Source: Streptomyces cyaneochromogenes
Lineage (GTDB): Bacteria; Actinomycetota; Actinomycetes; Streptomycetales; Streptomycetaceae
Direction: 5' to 3'
Length of the DNA: 64,000 nt
Assembly (NCBI RefSeq): GCF_003963535.1
Contig: NZ_CP034539.1
Span: 7,006,001 to 7,070,000 of the forward strand
The notes below the pieces were generated by a model. It had not been told where the DNA came from. It worked only from the letters and a program-made list of their open reading frames with translations, and did no database searches. Numbering within the stretch: position 1 is the first letter of the stretch; each line of letters starts with the position of its first letter. Position numbers and translations under genes: made by a program. This document shows, one piece after another, positions 16,805-23,999 of the stretch.

Positions 16805-18654
16805 CGGTCGGCCTCCTCGGTCCCGGCCATCAGGTGGGCGTACTCGGCGTTCGTGCGCAGCAGTTCGTGATGCGTGCCGACCGCGGCGATACGGCCGCCG
16901 GAGAGCAGGGCGACGCGGTCCGCGAGCAGCACGGTGGACGGGCGGTGGGCGACGATGAGGGCGGTGGTGTCCGCCAGTACCTCCCGCAGGGCGGCCTCGA
17001 CCGCGGCCTCGGTGTGCACGTCGAGGGCGGACAGGGGGTCGTCGAGCACGAGGAACCGGGGCCGGCCGACGACGGCCCGGGCCAGCGCCAGCCGTTGCCG
17101 CTGGCCGCCGGAGAGGCTGAGTCCCTGCTCGCCGACCTGGGTTCCGGTGCCGTGGGGCAGGGCGTGCGCGAAGTCCGCCTGCGCGACGCCGAGCGCCCGC
17201 TCCAGCTCGGGCTCTCCGGCGCCGTCCGAGGCTCCCATGAGCACGTTGTCCGCGACGCTGGCCGAGAAGAGGGTGGGTTCCTCGAAGGCGACCGCGACGA
17301 GGGAGCGCAGCTGTTCTCGGGACATGGCGGTGATGTCGGCGCCGTCCAGCGTTATCCGGCCGGACGTCACCTCGTGGAGGCGGGGGACGAGGGCGGTGAG
17401 GGTTGTCTTGCCGCTGCCCGTCGCGCCGACCAGGGCCATGGATTCGCCGGGGCGTACGTGGAGGTCTATGCGGACGAGGGCAGACGGAGAGTCGGCGGGG
17501 GCATCGGGGTAGCGGAACGAGACTTCGTGGAAGCGGATGCCGTCGTTGAAGCGGATGCCATCGTTCTCGGCTGCGGGTTTGTGGGGGCTGGTCACGCCCC
17601 GCGGCGGAGCCGCACAACGATCCAGTCCCGCGCCCCTTTGGGACGCCTCCGTCTCCGGCGTTTCATCCATGACCTCGAAGTACCGCTCCGTCGCCGTCGC
17701 CGCCTCCTGGCTCATCGCCAGCAGGAATCCGATCGAGTCCACCGGCCACCTGAGCGCCAGGGCCGTCGACAGGAACGCCACCAGCGTCCCCGCCGACAAC
17801 TCGCCGTCCGCCACCTGCACGGTGCCCAGCACCAGCGCCGCCCCGATGGCCAGTTCCGGCAGTGTCACGATGACGCCCCAGATCGTGGCCAGCAGCCGGG
17901 CCTTGCGCAGTTCCGTGCCGCGCAGTGTCCGGGACAGCTCCTTGAACGCCCGCGCCTGACTGCGGTGCCGCCCGAACCCCTTGATGATCCGGATCCCGAG
18001 CACGCTCTCCTCGACGACCGTCGTCAGGTCGCCGACCTGGTCCTGCGCGCGGCGCGCCACCGCGGCGTACCGTCGCTCGAAGATCACGCAGGTGACCATC
18101 ACGGGCACGGCCGGGATCAGGATCACCAGCCCCAGCGTCCAGTCCTGGAGCAGCATGATGATCACGCCGACGAGGATCGTCACGCCGTTGACCAGCAGAA
18201 ACGTCAGCGGAAAGGCGAGGAACATGCGCAGCAGCATCAGGTCGGTCGTGCCCCGCGACAGCAACTGCCCGGACGCCCACCGATCGTGGAACGCCACCGG
18301 CAGCCGCTGCAGGTGCCGGTACAGATCCGCCCGCATCGCCGCTTCGACGCCCGCCAGCGGCCGGGCCACCAGCCATCGCCGCAGCCCGAACAGCAACGCC
18401 TCCGCGAACCCGAGCAGCAGCAGACACAGCGCCCCGAGCCACACCCCGGCCGGGTCCCGGTCGGCGACGGGTCCGTCCACCATCCACTTCAGGACGAGCG
18501 GGATGACCAGCGCCAGACAGGAGGCCAGGATCGCCACGAACGCGGCGGTGAACAACCGCAAACGCACGGGCCGCACATAGGGCCACAGCCGCAGCAGCGT
18601 ACGTACGGCGGAACGGTCGGTCCTGTCCTCGTCGGTTGCACGTGTCGTCACCAT
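16801..18654 (-). CDS. ABC exporter half-transporter (degenerate-site partner, second pair)
   Basis: Protein of 617 residues: membrane domain (about 20-325) and ABC domain (about 375-600). Walker A GATGSGKT (410-417) and signature LSGGQRQR (514-521) are canonical. Walker B is LVLDD, so the catalytic Glu is replaced by Asp539, as in the degenerate sites of heterodimeric exporters. The linker between domains (about 335-376) contains a repeat-encoded insert (SQRGAGLDRCAAPPRG...) and a tandem NDGIRF duplication. ATG 18654 has only a weak Shine-Dalgarno; GTG one codon later is possible. First gene of the four-gene exporter series, divergent from the exporter/two-component operon. Confidence 0.92.
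   Translation of the reverse strand: MVTTRATDEDRTDRSAVRTLLRLWPYVRPVRLRLFTAAFVAILASCLALVIPLVLKWMVDGPVADRDPAGVWLGALCLLLLGFAEALLFGLRRWLVARPLAGVEAAMRADLYRHLQRLPVAFHDRWASGQLLSRGTTDLMLLRMFLAFPLTFLLVNGVTILVGVIIMLLQDWTLGLVILIPAVPVMVTCVIFERRYAAVARRAQDQVGDLTTVVEESVLGIRIIKGFGRHRSQARAFKELSRTLRGTELRKARLLATIWGVIVTLPELAIGAALVLGTVQVADGELSAGTLVAFLSTALALRWPVDSIGFLLAMSQEAATATERYFEVMDETPETEASQRGAGLDRCAAPPRGVTSPHKPAAENDGIRFNDGIRFHEVSFRYPDAPADSPSALVRIDLHVRPGESMALVGATGSGKTTLTALVPRLHEVTSGRITLDGADITAMSREQLRSLVAVAFEEPTLFSASVADNVLMGASDGAGEPELERALGVAQADFAHALPHGTGTQVGEQGLSLSGGQRQRLALARAVVGRPRFLVLDDPLSALDVHTEAAVEAALREVLADTTALIVAHRPSTVLLADRVALLSGGRIAAVGTHHELLRTNAEYAHLMAGTEEADR
17530..17565. repeat. 18-bp tandem duplication inside an ABC exporter gene
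   Basis: Two adjacent copies (17530-17547 and 17548-17565) differ by one base and encode NDGIRF twice, in frame, at residues 364-375, next to the dispersed repeat copy B. Confidence 0.85.
17570..17642 (+). repeat. Dispersed Streptomyces-type repeat, copy B (inside a gene)
   Basis: Same element as at 13109-13181: shared gcgggt, ttgtgg, cgccccgcggcggagccgc and cccgcgcccctttggg. It is inserted in frame in the linker between the membrane and ATPase domains of the ABC gene ending at 16801. Confidence 0.8.
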
Positions 18655-18727
18655 CAGCAGCGAGCCTACGGATCGCCACTGACACTGCCCACCGAGTTTT
18701 GGCCGGTCCGCGATCGGCCGCTGGTCC

Positions 18728-18777
18728 TACGACCTGGCTGTTCGAGGGGTCGTACATCTGCGAAGGGCAGGGTCGTA
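18728..18777. promoter_or_regulatory. Putative response-regulator sites in a divergent promoter region
   Basis: TACGACC (18728-18734) and GGTCGTA (18748-18754) form a perfect inverted repeat, and a second GGTCGTA follows at 18771-18777. The sites lie in the 206-bp region between the ABC half-exporter series and the exporter/two-component operon. NarL-type regulators usually autoregulate, so the response regulator encoded at 21805 is the natural candidate. Confidence 0.5.
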
Positions 18778-18860
18778 GGGCCCCATCAACCGATCGGTCG
18801 ATGCGTCTTCGAGCGCGACGGCCGATGTGCCGGCCCCGGCCCCGCCGCGACCCTGATGCC

Positions 18861-19766
18861 ATGTCCGTCATAGAAGTCACCGACCTGCGCAAGTCCTACG
18901 GCGGCCGGACCGTCGTGGACGACGTCTCCTTCACCGTCGACGAGGGCGAGATCTTCGGCATCCTCGGCCCGAACGGCGCCGGCAAGACCACCACCGTCGA
19001 GTGCGTCGAGGGCCTGCGCGTACCCGACGCGGGCCGGGTCCGTGTCACCGGCCTCGACCCCGTCGCCGACCACGCGCGCGTGGCCCGTGTCCTCGGCGCC
19101 CAGCTCCAGGAGAGCGAACTCCAGGACAAACTCACCGTCCGCGAGGCCCTGGAGCTGTACGCCGCCCTCTACGACAAGCCCGCCGACTGGCGGCCCCTCG
19201 CCGAGCGCCTCGGCCTGACCGCCAGGCTGACCACCCGGTTCGGCAAGCTGTCCGGCGGCCAGAAACAGCGCCTGTTCATCGCGCTCGCCCTGATCGGCAA
19301 CCCCAGGATCGTGGTCCTGGACGAGCTGACCACCGGCCTCGACCCGCGCGCCCGCCGCGACACCTGGGAGCTCGTCGAGGACGTCCGGGCGAACGGTGTC
19401 ACCGTCCTGCTCGTCACGCACTTCATGGAGGAGGCCCAGCGCCTGTGCGACCGGATCGCGGTGATCGACAAGGGGCGGGTGGCCGCCCTGGACACCCCGG
19501 CCGGGCTGATCCGCCGCTCGGCGGGCGGCACCGTCATCAGCTTCACCCCGTCCGCACCGCTGGACGACCGTGACCTGAACGCGCTGCCCGCGCTCGCCTC
19601 CGTGGCGCACAAGGACGGCCGTATCACCCTGTCCGGCACCGACGAGACGGTCAACGCCGTCATCACCCTCCTCGCCCGCAGCCACGTCACCGCCCACCAG
19701 CTGCGCGTCAGCGACGCCACCCTCGACGACGCGTTCCTCGACCTGACCAGGGAGGAGGCGGCATGA
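18861..19766 (+). CDS. ABC transporter ATP-binding protein (drug/antibiotic exporter type)
   Basis: Cytosolic ATPase of 301 residues, DrrA-like. Walker A GPNGAGKT (36-43), signature LSGGQKQR (130-137), Walker B VVLDE (151-155), and a C-terminal extension (about 215-300) of the kind seen in DrrA-type ATPases. ATG 18861 starts directly at the conserved MSVIEVTDLRKSY; only a weak ribosome site precedes it. The stop overlaps the permease start (ATGA, 19763-19766), so the products should form one exporter. The following sensor kinase and regulator suggest a self-monitoring efflux operon. Confidence 0.93.
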   Translation: MSVIEVTDLRKSYGGRTVVDDVSFTVDEGEIFGILGPNGAGKTTTVECVEGLRVPDAGRVRVTGLDPVADHARVARVLGAQLQESELQDKLTVREALELYAALYDKPADWRPLAERLGLTARLTTRFGKLSGGQKQRLFIALALIGNPRIVVLDELTTGLDPRARRDTWELVEDVRANGVTVLLVTHFMEEAQRLCDRIAVIDKGRVAALDTPAGLIRRSAGGTVISFTPSAPLDDRDLNALPALASVAHKDGRITLSGTDETVNAVITLLARSHVTAHQLRVSDATLDDAFLDLTREEAA

Positions 19767-20497
19767 ACATCGCCGTATTGAGGACCGAGACCCGCCTGTT
19801 CGGCCGCGAACCCGGCAGTCTCTTCTGGATCCTGCTGTTCCCGACCCTGCTGCTGGTGATCCTCGGCTCGATCCCGGCCTTCCACGAGCACGAGCGCGAC
19901 CTCGGCGGGCTGCGGACGATCGACGTGTACGTCCCGGTGTCGGTGCTGCTCGGTCTGATCGTCAGCGGCCTGCAGGCGATGCCGCAGACCCTCACCGGCT
20001 ACCGCGAACGCGGCATCCTGCGCCGGATGTCCACCACTCCGGTCCGCCCGTCCGCCCTGCTGACCGCCCAGATGACGGTCTACGGTGCCGCCGCCCTGGC
20101 GTCCGCGCTGCTCGCCCTCGTGGTGGGCCGGCTCGCCTTCGACGTACGGCTGCCCGAGCAGCCCTTCGGATACCTTCTCGCCCTCCTCCTGACCGTCCTG
20201 GCCGCGCTCTCGCTCGGCGCGCTGGTCTCCGCCCTGTCCCGCACCACGAAGATCGCCGGTGCCATCGGGTCCGCGGTGTTCTTCCCGGCGATGTTCTGCG
20301 CGGGCGTGTGGATGCCGGTGCAGGCCATGCCGGACGTGCTGGCCGAGGCCGTCGGCTACACGCCCTTCGGGGCGGCCTCCCAAGCCCTGAACCAGGCTGC
20401 CGCCGGCGACTGGCCGGGCTGGGCCCACCTGGGCGTCGTCGCCGCCTGGATCGTGCTGCTGACGGCCGGCGCCGCGCGCTGGTTCCGCTGGGAGTAG
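19763..20497 (+). CDS. ABC-2 type exporter permease
   Basis: Integral membrane protein of 244 residues with about six hydrophobic segments (WILLFPTLLLVIL, VSVLLGLIVSGL, ALASALLALVVG, YLLALLLTVLAAL, AVFFPAMFCAGVW, VVAAWIVLLTAGA), typical of ABC-2 permeases (DrrB/NodJ type). PEQPFGYL and LSGAL-like ABC-2 features are present. It is translationally coupled to the ATPase gene by a 4-base overlap. Ten bases separate it from the sensor-kinase start, whose ribosome site overlaps this gene's stop codon. Confidence 0.92.
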   Translation: MNIAVLRTETRLFGREPGSLFWILLFPTLLLVILGSIPAFHEHERDLGGLRTIDVYVPVSVLLGLIVSGLQAMPQTLTGYRERGILRRMSTTPVRPSALLTAQMTVYGAAALASALLALVVGRLAFDVRLPEQPFGYLLALLLTVLAALSLGALVSALSRTTKIAGAIGSAVFFPAMFCAGVWMPVQAMPDVLAEAVGYTPFGAASQALNQAAAGDWPGWAHLGVVAAWIVLLTAGAARWFRWE

Positions 20498-20507
20498 GAG
20501 GCCGGCC

Positions 20508-21812
20508 GTGCAGACTGGGGGCATGACGGCGGTGGACACCGACATCGAGCGGCGCTGGGAGCTCATCCGCAGCAAGGGGCCGTACGGACTGCTCGCCGTC
20601 GCCACGCTGCTGGCGGTCGCCACCGCCGAACTGACGCCGGGTACGGCGGAACGCGGCGCGGTCGCGGTGCTGGTCGCCGCGGGGTTCGTACTCCAGCTGT
20701 GGTGGGGCCGCACGAGCCGCACCCGCCCGGGCCCGTCCACCGCGGGCACGGTGTACTACGGCGTGCGCTGGGCGCTCGGCTTCGCGCTCACCTGGTTGAA
20801 CCCGTTCTTCGCGTTCTACGTGGCCGCCGGGTACTTCGACGCCGAGGAGCTGATGCCCCGCCGGAGTCTTCGGTGGGTCGGTCCCTTCGCCTGCGCGATC
20901 GCCGTCTCGGGTGCGCAGGCCGGGGGACTGCCGTTCCACGCGCCCGTGCAGTGGGCGGTGTTCGCCGGGCTCGTGGTGGTCAACAGCGTCATGCTGACGG
21001 TCGTCGGCCACCTCACCTCGCAGCAGGAGGAACGCTCCCGCGCCCGCGCCGAGACCATCGCCGAACTCGAACGCACCAACACCGCGTTGCAGCAGGCGCT
21101 CGACGAGAACGCCGCCCTCCACGCCCAACTCCTCGTCCAGGCCCGGGAAGCGGGCGTCGCCGACGAGCGGCGCCGTCTCGCCGCCGAGATCCACGACACC
21201 ATCGCCCAGGGCCTTACCGGCATCATCGCCCAGCTCCAGGTCGTCGCGAACGCCCCCGACCTGCCCACCGCCCGCACCCACCTCGACCGCGCCGCGACCC
21301 TGGCCCGGCACAGCCTCGGCGAGGCCCGCCGCTCGGTGCACAACCTCGCCCCCGTGGCCCTGGAGAACGACGGACTGCCCGAGGCGCTGAAGAGCACGGT
21401 CGCCGAATGGGGCGAACGGACCGGCGTACGCGCCGAGTTCACGGTCACCGGCACCGCGGAGCAACTCCACGACGAGGTCTCGGCGACGCTGCTGAGAATC
21501 GCCCAGGAAGCCCTCTCCAACGCCTCCCGCCACGCCCGCGCGACTCGTGTGGGCGTCACTCTCACGTTCCTCGGCGACGAGGTGATCCTCGACATCCGCG
21601 ACGACGGCCAAGGCTTCGACCCGCTCACCCTCCCCGAGCGCACCCTCCCCCACTCTCGAATTCGCTCGAGCGGGGGGACCCCCATCGGCGGCTTCGGCCT
21701 GGCCGGCATGCGGGCCCGCGCCGAGCGCATCGCCGGCTGCCTCACCGTCGAGTCCGAACCGGGACGCGGCACGGCCCTGTCGGCTCGCGTACCGTTGGTC
21801 CGCCATGAGTGA
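20508..21812 (+). CDS. Sensor histidine kinase (NarL/DesK type)
   Basis: Membrane histidine kinase of 434 residues. The N-terminal half carries about five or six hydrophobic segments (about 27-165); a coiled linker (175-215) leads to a HisKA_3 dimerisation domain with phospho-accepting His229 (AAEIHDTIAQGLTG), then HATPase_c with N-box NASRHA, DDGQGFDP and GFGLAGMRAR. GTG 20508 is preceded by AGGAGG with a 6-nt spacer. Between the G1 and G2 boxes sits a foreign-looking insert (about HSRIRSSGGTPI) coded by a dispersed repeat at 21645-21684. The end overlaps the response-regulator gene by 8 bases. Confidence 0.93.
   Translation: MQTGGMTAVDTDIERRWELIRSKGPYGLLAVATLLAVATAELTPGTAERGAVAVLVAAGFVLQLWWGRTSRTRPGPSTAGTVYYGVRWALGFALTWLNPFFAFYVAAGYFDAEELMPRRSLRWVGPFACAIAVSGAQAGGLPFHAPVQWAVFAGLVVVNSVMLTVVGHLTSQQEERSRARAETIAELERTNTALQQALDENAALHAQLLVQAREAGVADERRRLAAEIHDTIAQGLTGIIAQLQVVANAPDLPTARTHLDRAATLARHSLGEARRSVHNLAPVALENDGLPEALKSTVAEWGERTGVRAEFTVTGTAEQLHDEVSATLLRIAQEALSNASRHARATRVGVTLTFLGDEVILDIRDDGQGFDPLTLPERTLPHSRIRSSGGTPIGGFGLAGMRARAERIAGCLTVESEPGRGTALSARVPLVRHE
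21645..21684 (+). repeat. Dispersed repeat inside the sensor-kinase gene
   Basis: An imperfect palindromic stretch (ccccccactctcg-like left arm, ctcgagcggggggacccccat right arm), which I recall as a very common Streptomyces intergenic repeat. Here it lies in frame within the ATP-lid region of the kinase. Confidence 0.6.
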
Positions 21813-22485
21813 CGAGATGATCGACGAGGCGAGTGACGGGGCGCATGACGAGGCGTCCGTCTCCTTGCTGATCGTCGACGACCATCCCGTCGTACGCGAC
21901 GGCCTGCGCGGCATGTTCGAGTCCGCCCCCGGCTTCGTCGTGCTCGGCGAGGCGGCCGGCGGCGAGGAGGCCCTGGAGCTGGCCGCCGCCCTCGACCCCG
22001 ACGTGATCCTGATGGACCTGCGCATGCCGGGCGGCGGCGGGGTCGCGGCGATCGCCCACCTCACCCGCACCGGCGCCCGCGCCAAGGTCCTCGTACTGAC
22101 CACGTACGACACCGACTCCGACACCCTCCCGGCCATCGAGGCGGGAGCGACGGGCTACCTCCTCAAGGACGCCCCGCGCGGCGAGTTGTTCACCGCGGTG
22201 CGGGCCGCCGCCGAGGGCCGTACGGTCCTCTCCCCGGCGGTCGCCTCCCGTCTCGTCTCCGCCGTCCGTGCCCCGAAGGCCCCCGGCATCGAGCCCCTCT
22301 CCGCCCGTGAACGCGAGGTCCTGGCCCTGGTCGCCAAGGGCACGTCCAACCGCGAGATCGCCCGCGAACTGTTCATCAGCGAGGCGACCGTGAAGACCCA
22401 CCTCACCCACCTGTACGCCAAGCTGGGCGTCAACGACCGCGCGGCGGCGGTCGCGACGGCGTACGAGCGGGGAATCCTCGGCTAG
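21805..22485 (+). CDS. NarL/LuxR-family response regulator
   Basis: DNA-binding regulator of 226 residues: receiver domain with acidic pocket VDDHP (24-28), phosphorylation site Asp71 (LMDLRMP) and conserved Lys in YLLKDAP, then a LuxR-type helix-turn-helix (about 165-226, LSAREREVLALVAKG...NREIARELFISEATVKTHL). It partners the kinase encoded just upstream (8-base overlap). The likely targets are the exporter genes in the same operon, via the GGTCGTA sites at 18728-18777. Its stop codon lies inside an 8-bp tandem repeat. Confidence 0.95.
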   Translation: MSDEMIDEASDGAHDEASVSLLIVDDHPVVRDGLRGMFESAPGFVVLGEAAGGEEALELAAALDPDVILMDLRMPGGGGVAAIAHLTRTGARAKVLVLTTYDTDSDTLPAIEAGATGYLLKDAPRGELFTAVRAAAEGRTVLSPAVASRLVSAVRAPKAPGIEPLSAREREVLALVAKGTSNREIARELFISEATVKTHLTHLYAKLGVNDRAAAVATAYERGILG

Positions 22486-22513
22486 CTGGCTAGCTGGCTA
22501 GCTGGCTAGCTGG
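22482..22513. repeat. 8-bp tandem repeat (ctagctgg) x4
   Basis: Four perfect copies lie between convergent genes. The first copy supplies the TAG of the response regulator (22483-22485); the last supplies the TAG and the final serine of the sulfatase on the other strand (22506-22511). The palindromic core GCTAGC can also form small hairpins. Confidence 0.95.
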
Positions 22514-23924
22514 TCGGGTAGGGCAGGAGACCGGCGGCGATCCGCTCCCAGGACGCCTTGAGCTCCGCGAGCAACTCCGGCCTGTCGGGCGCCAGATCGG
22601 CCTGCTCGCGCTGGTCGGCGCCGAGGTCGTAGAGGTGGTCGGTGCCCTTCTCGTCCCGGTAGTACTTCCAGTTCCCGCGCCGCAGCGCCCGGTTGGCCCG
22701 CACCCGCCAGAACAGGTCCCGCTCCGGCAGCTCCGCGCCGCGCAACAGGTAGCCCGCGAGGCTCGTGCCGTCCAGCGGGTACGCGGGGTCGGGCCGGGCA
22801 CCGCCGATCTCCAGCAGGGTCGCCGTCCAGTCGGGGGAGAAGTTCGGCTCATGGCTGACCTGGTGGCCGTCGATACGGGCCGGCCAGCGCACGATCGTCG
22901 GCACCCGGATGCCGCCTTCAAGCAGCACGAACTTCTCGCCGCTCAGCGGCCAGTTGTAGGAATAGCGCTCACCGCCGTTGTCGCTGGCGAAGAGCACCAG
23001 GGTGTTCTCCTCCTGCCCGGAGCGGCGCAGCGCGGCGAGCACCTCGCCGACGGCGGCGTCCAGGCTCTCGACCATCTCCTTGTACTTCTCGACCGAGCCG
23101 CCGTCGTAGTGATTGAGCGCCGTGATGACCTCGGCCCGGCTCTTGGCGGCGCGGATCCTCGCCTCGATCTCGGCGCCGGTCTCCTCGTCGCCCTCCGCGA
23201 GCCACGGCCAGTGCGGGGTGGTGAAGTTGAGGTTCAGCAGCCACGGCTTGGCGTGGTCCCGGCCGACGTACTCGACGGCCCGCTCGGTCAGGACGTTCGT
23301 GTAGTAACGCAGGTCCTTGTAGGTGGCGTCGCCCTCGTAGAGGTCGTAGTCGCCGAGCTGGCCGAGCTTGGAGAAGTACTCCAGTACGCCGCCGTGGTTG
23401 CCGAAGAACTCGTCCCAGCCGGACTTGGTGGGGCTGTAGTCGGGCAGCCAGCCGCAGTGCCACTTGCCGATCAGCGCGGTGGCGTAGCCGGCCTTCTTCA
23501 GCAGGGAGGCGAGGGTGGGGTGGTTCGGGTCGAGCCCCTGTGTCTTGTTCCCGAGCGGCTCGGCGAGGCCGCCCTGCGTACGCCCCGGATACCGCCCGGT
23601 GTAGAGGCTGAACCGGGTCGGCGAGCAGGTGGCGGACCCCGAGTACGCGTCGGTGAACCGCACGCCCTGCCGTGCCAGCCGGTCCAGGTGCGGCGTCCTG
23701 ATGTGCGGGGCGCCGTACGAGGACAGGTCGGCCCAGCCGAGGTCGTCGCCGAGGATGACCAGGATGTTGGGCCGCTTGCCGGAGGAGGCGGCGCGGCGGG
23801 CCTCGAAGGGGCGTTCGGCAGGGGCGGCTTCGGCGGCCTCCGCGGTGGTCGTCGCTCCGGCGACGGCGGTCACGGCGCCCCCGCCGACGAGACCACCGAA
23901 GGCACGGCGGGATATCTCGGGCAT
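22506..23924 (-). CDS. Tat-exported sulfatase (type I, arylsulfatase-like)
   Basis: Secreted sulfate-ester hydrolase of 472 residues. The N-terminus has a twin-arginine signal (SRRAFGG followed by an Ala-rich hydrophobic stretch, cleavage near 30-34). The catalytic motif CSPTR starts at Cys100, matching the C-x-P-x-R pattern whose cysteine becomes formylglycine in type I sulfatases. Metal-binding features include GDDLGWADL (59-67) and FASDNGGE further on. Tat export fits a cofactor-modified enzyme that folds in the cytosol. ATG 23924 has TGAGGCAC upstream. The natural substrate is unknown. Confidence 0.93.
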   Translation of the reverse strand: MPEISRRAFGGLVGGGAVTAVAGATTTAEAAEAAPAERPFEARRAASSGKRPNILVILGDDLGWADLSSYGAPHIRTPHLDRLARQGVRFTDAYSGSATCSPTRFSLYTGRYPGRTQGGLAEPLGNKTQGLDPNHPTLASLLKKAGYATALIGKWHCGWLPDYSPTKSGWDEFFGNHGGVLEYFSKLGQLGDYDLYEGDATYKDLRYYTNVLTERAVEYVGRDHAKPWLLNLNFTTPHWPWLAEGDEETGAEIEARIRAAKSRAEVITALNHYDGGSVEKYKEMVESLDAAVGEVLAALRRSGQEENTLVLFASDNGGERYSYNWPLSGEKFVLLEGGIRVPTIVRWPARIDGHQVSHEPNFSPDWTATLLEIGGARPDPAYPLDGTSLAGYLLRGAELPERDLFWRVRANRALRRGNWKYYRDEKGTDHLYDLGADQREQADLAPDRPELLAELKASWERIAAGLLPYPTS

Positions 23925-23999
23925 GTGCCTCAGTCGATCAACGGACCCCGCTCTGTGACCAGTGGTCCGGCGGGGAGTTCATGAGGTTGAAACGTCGCC

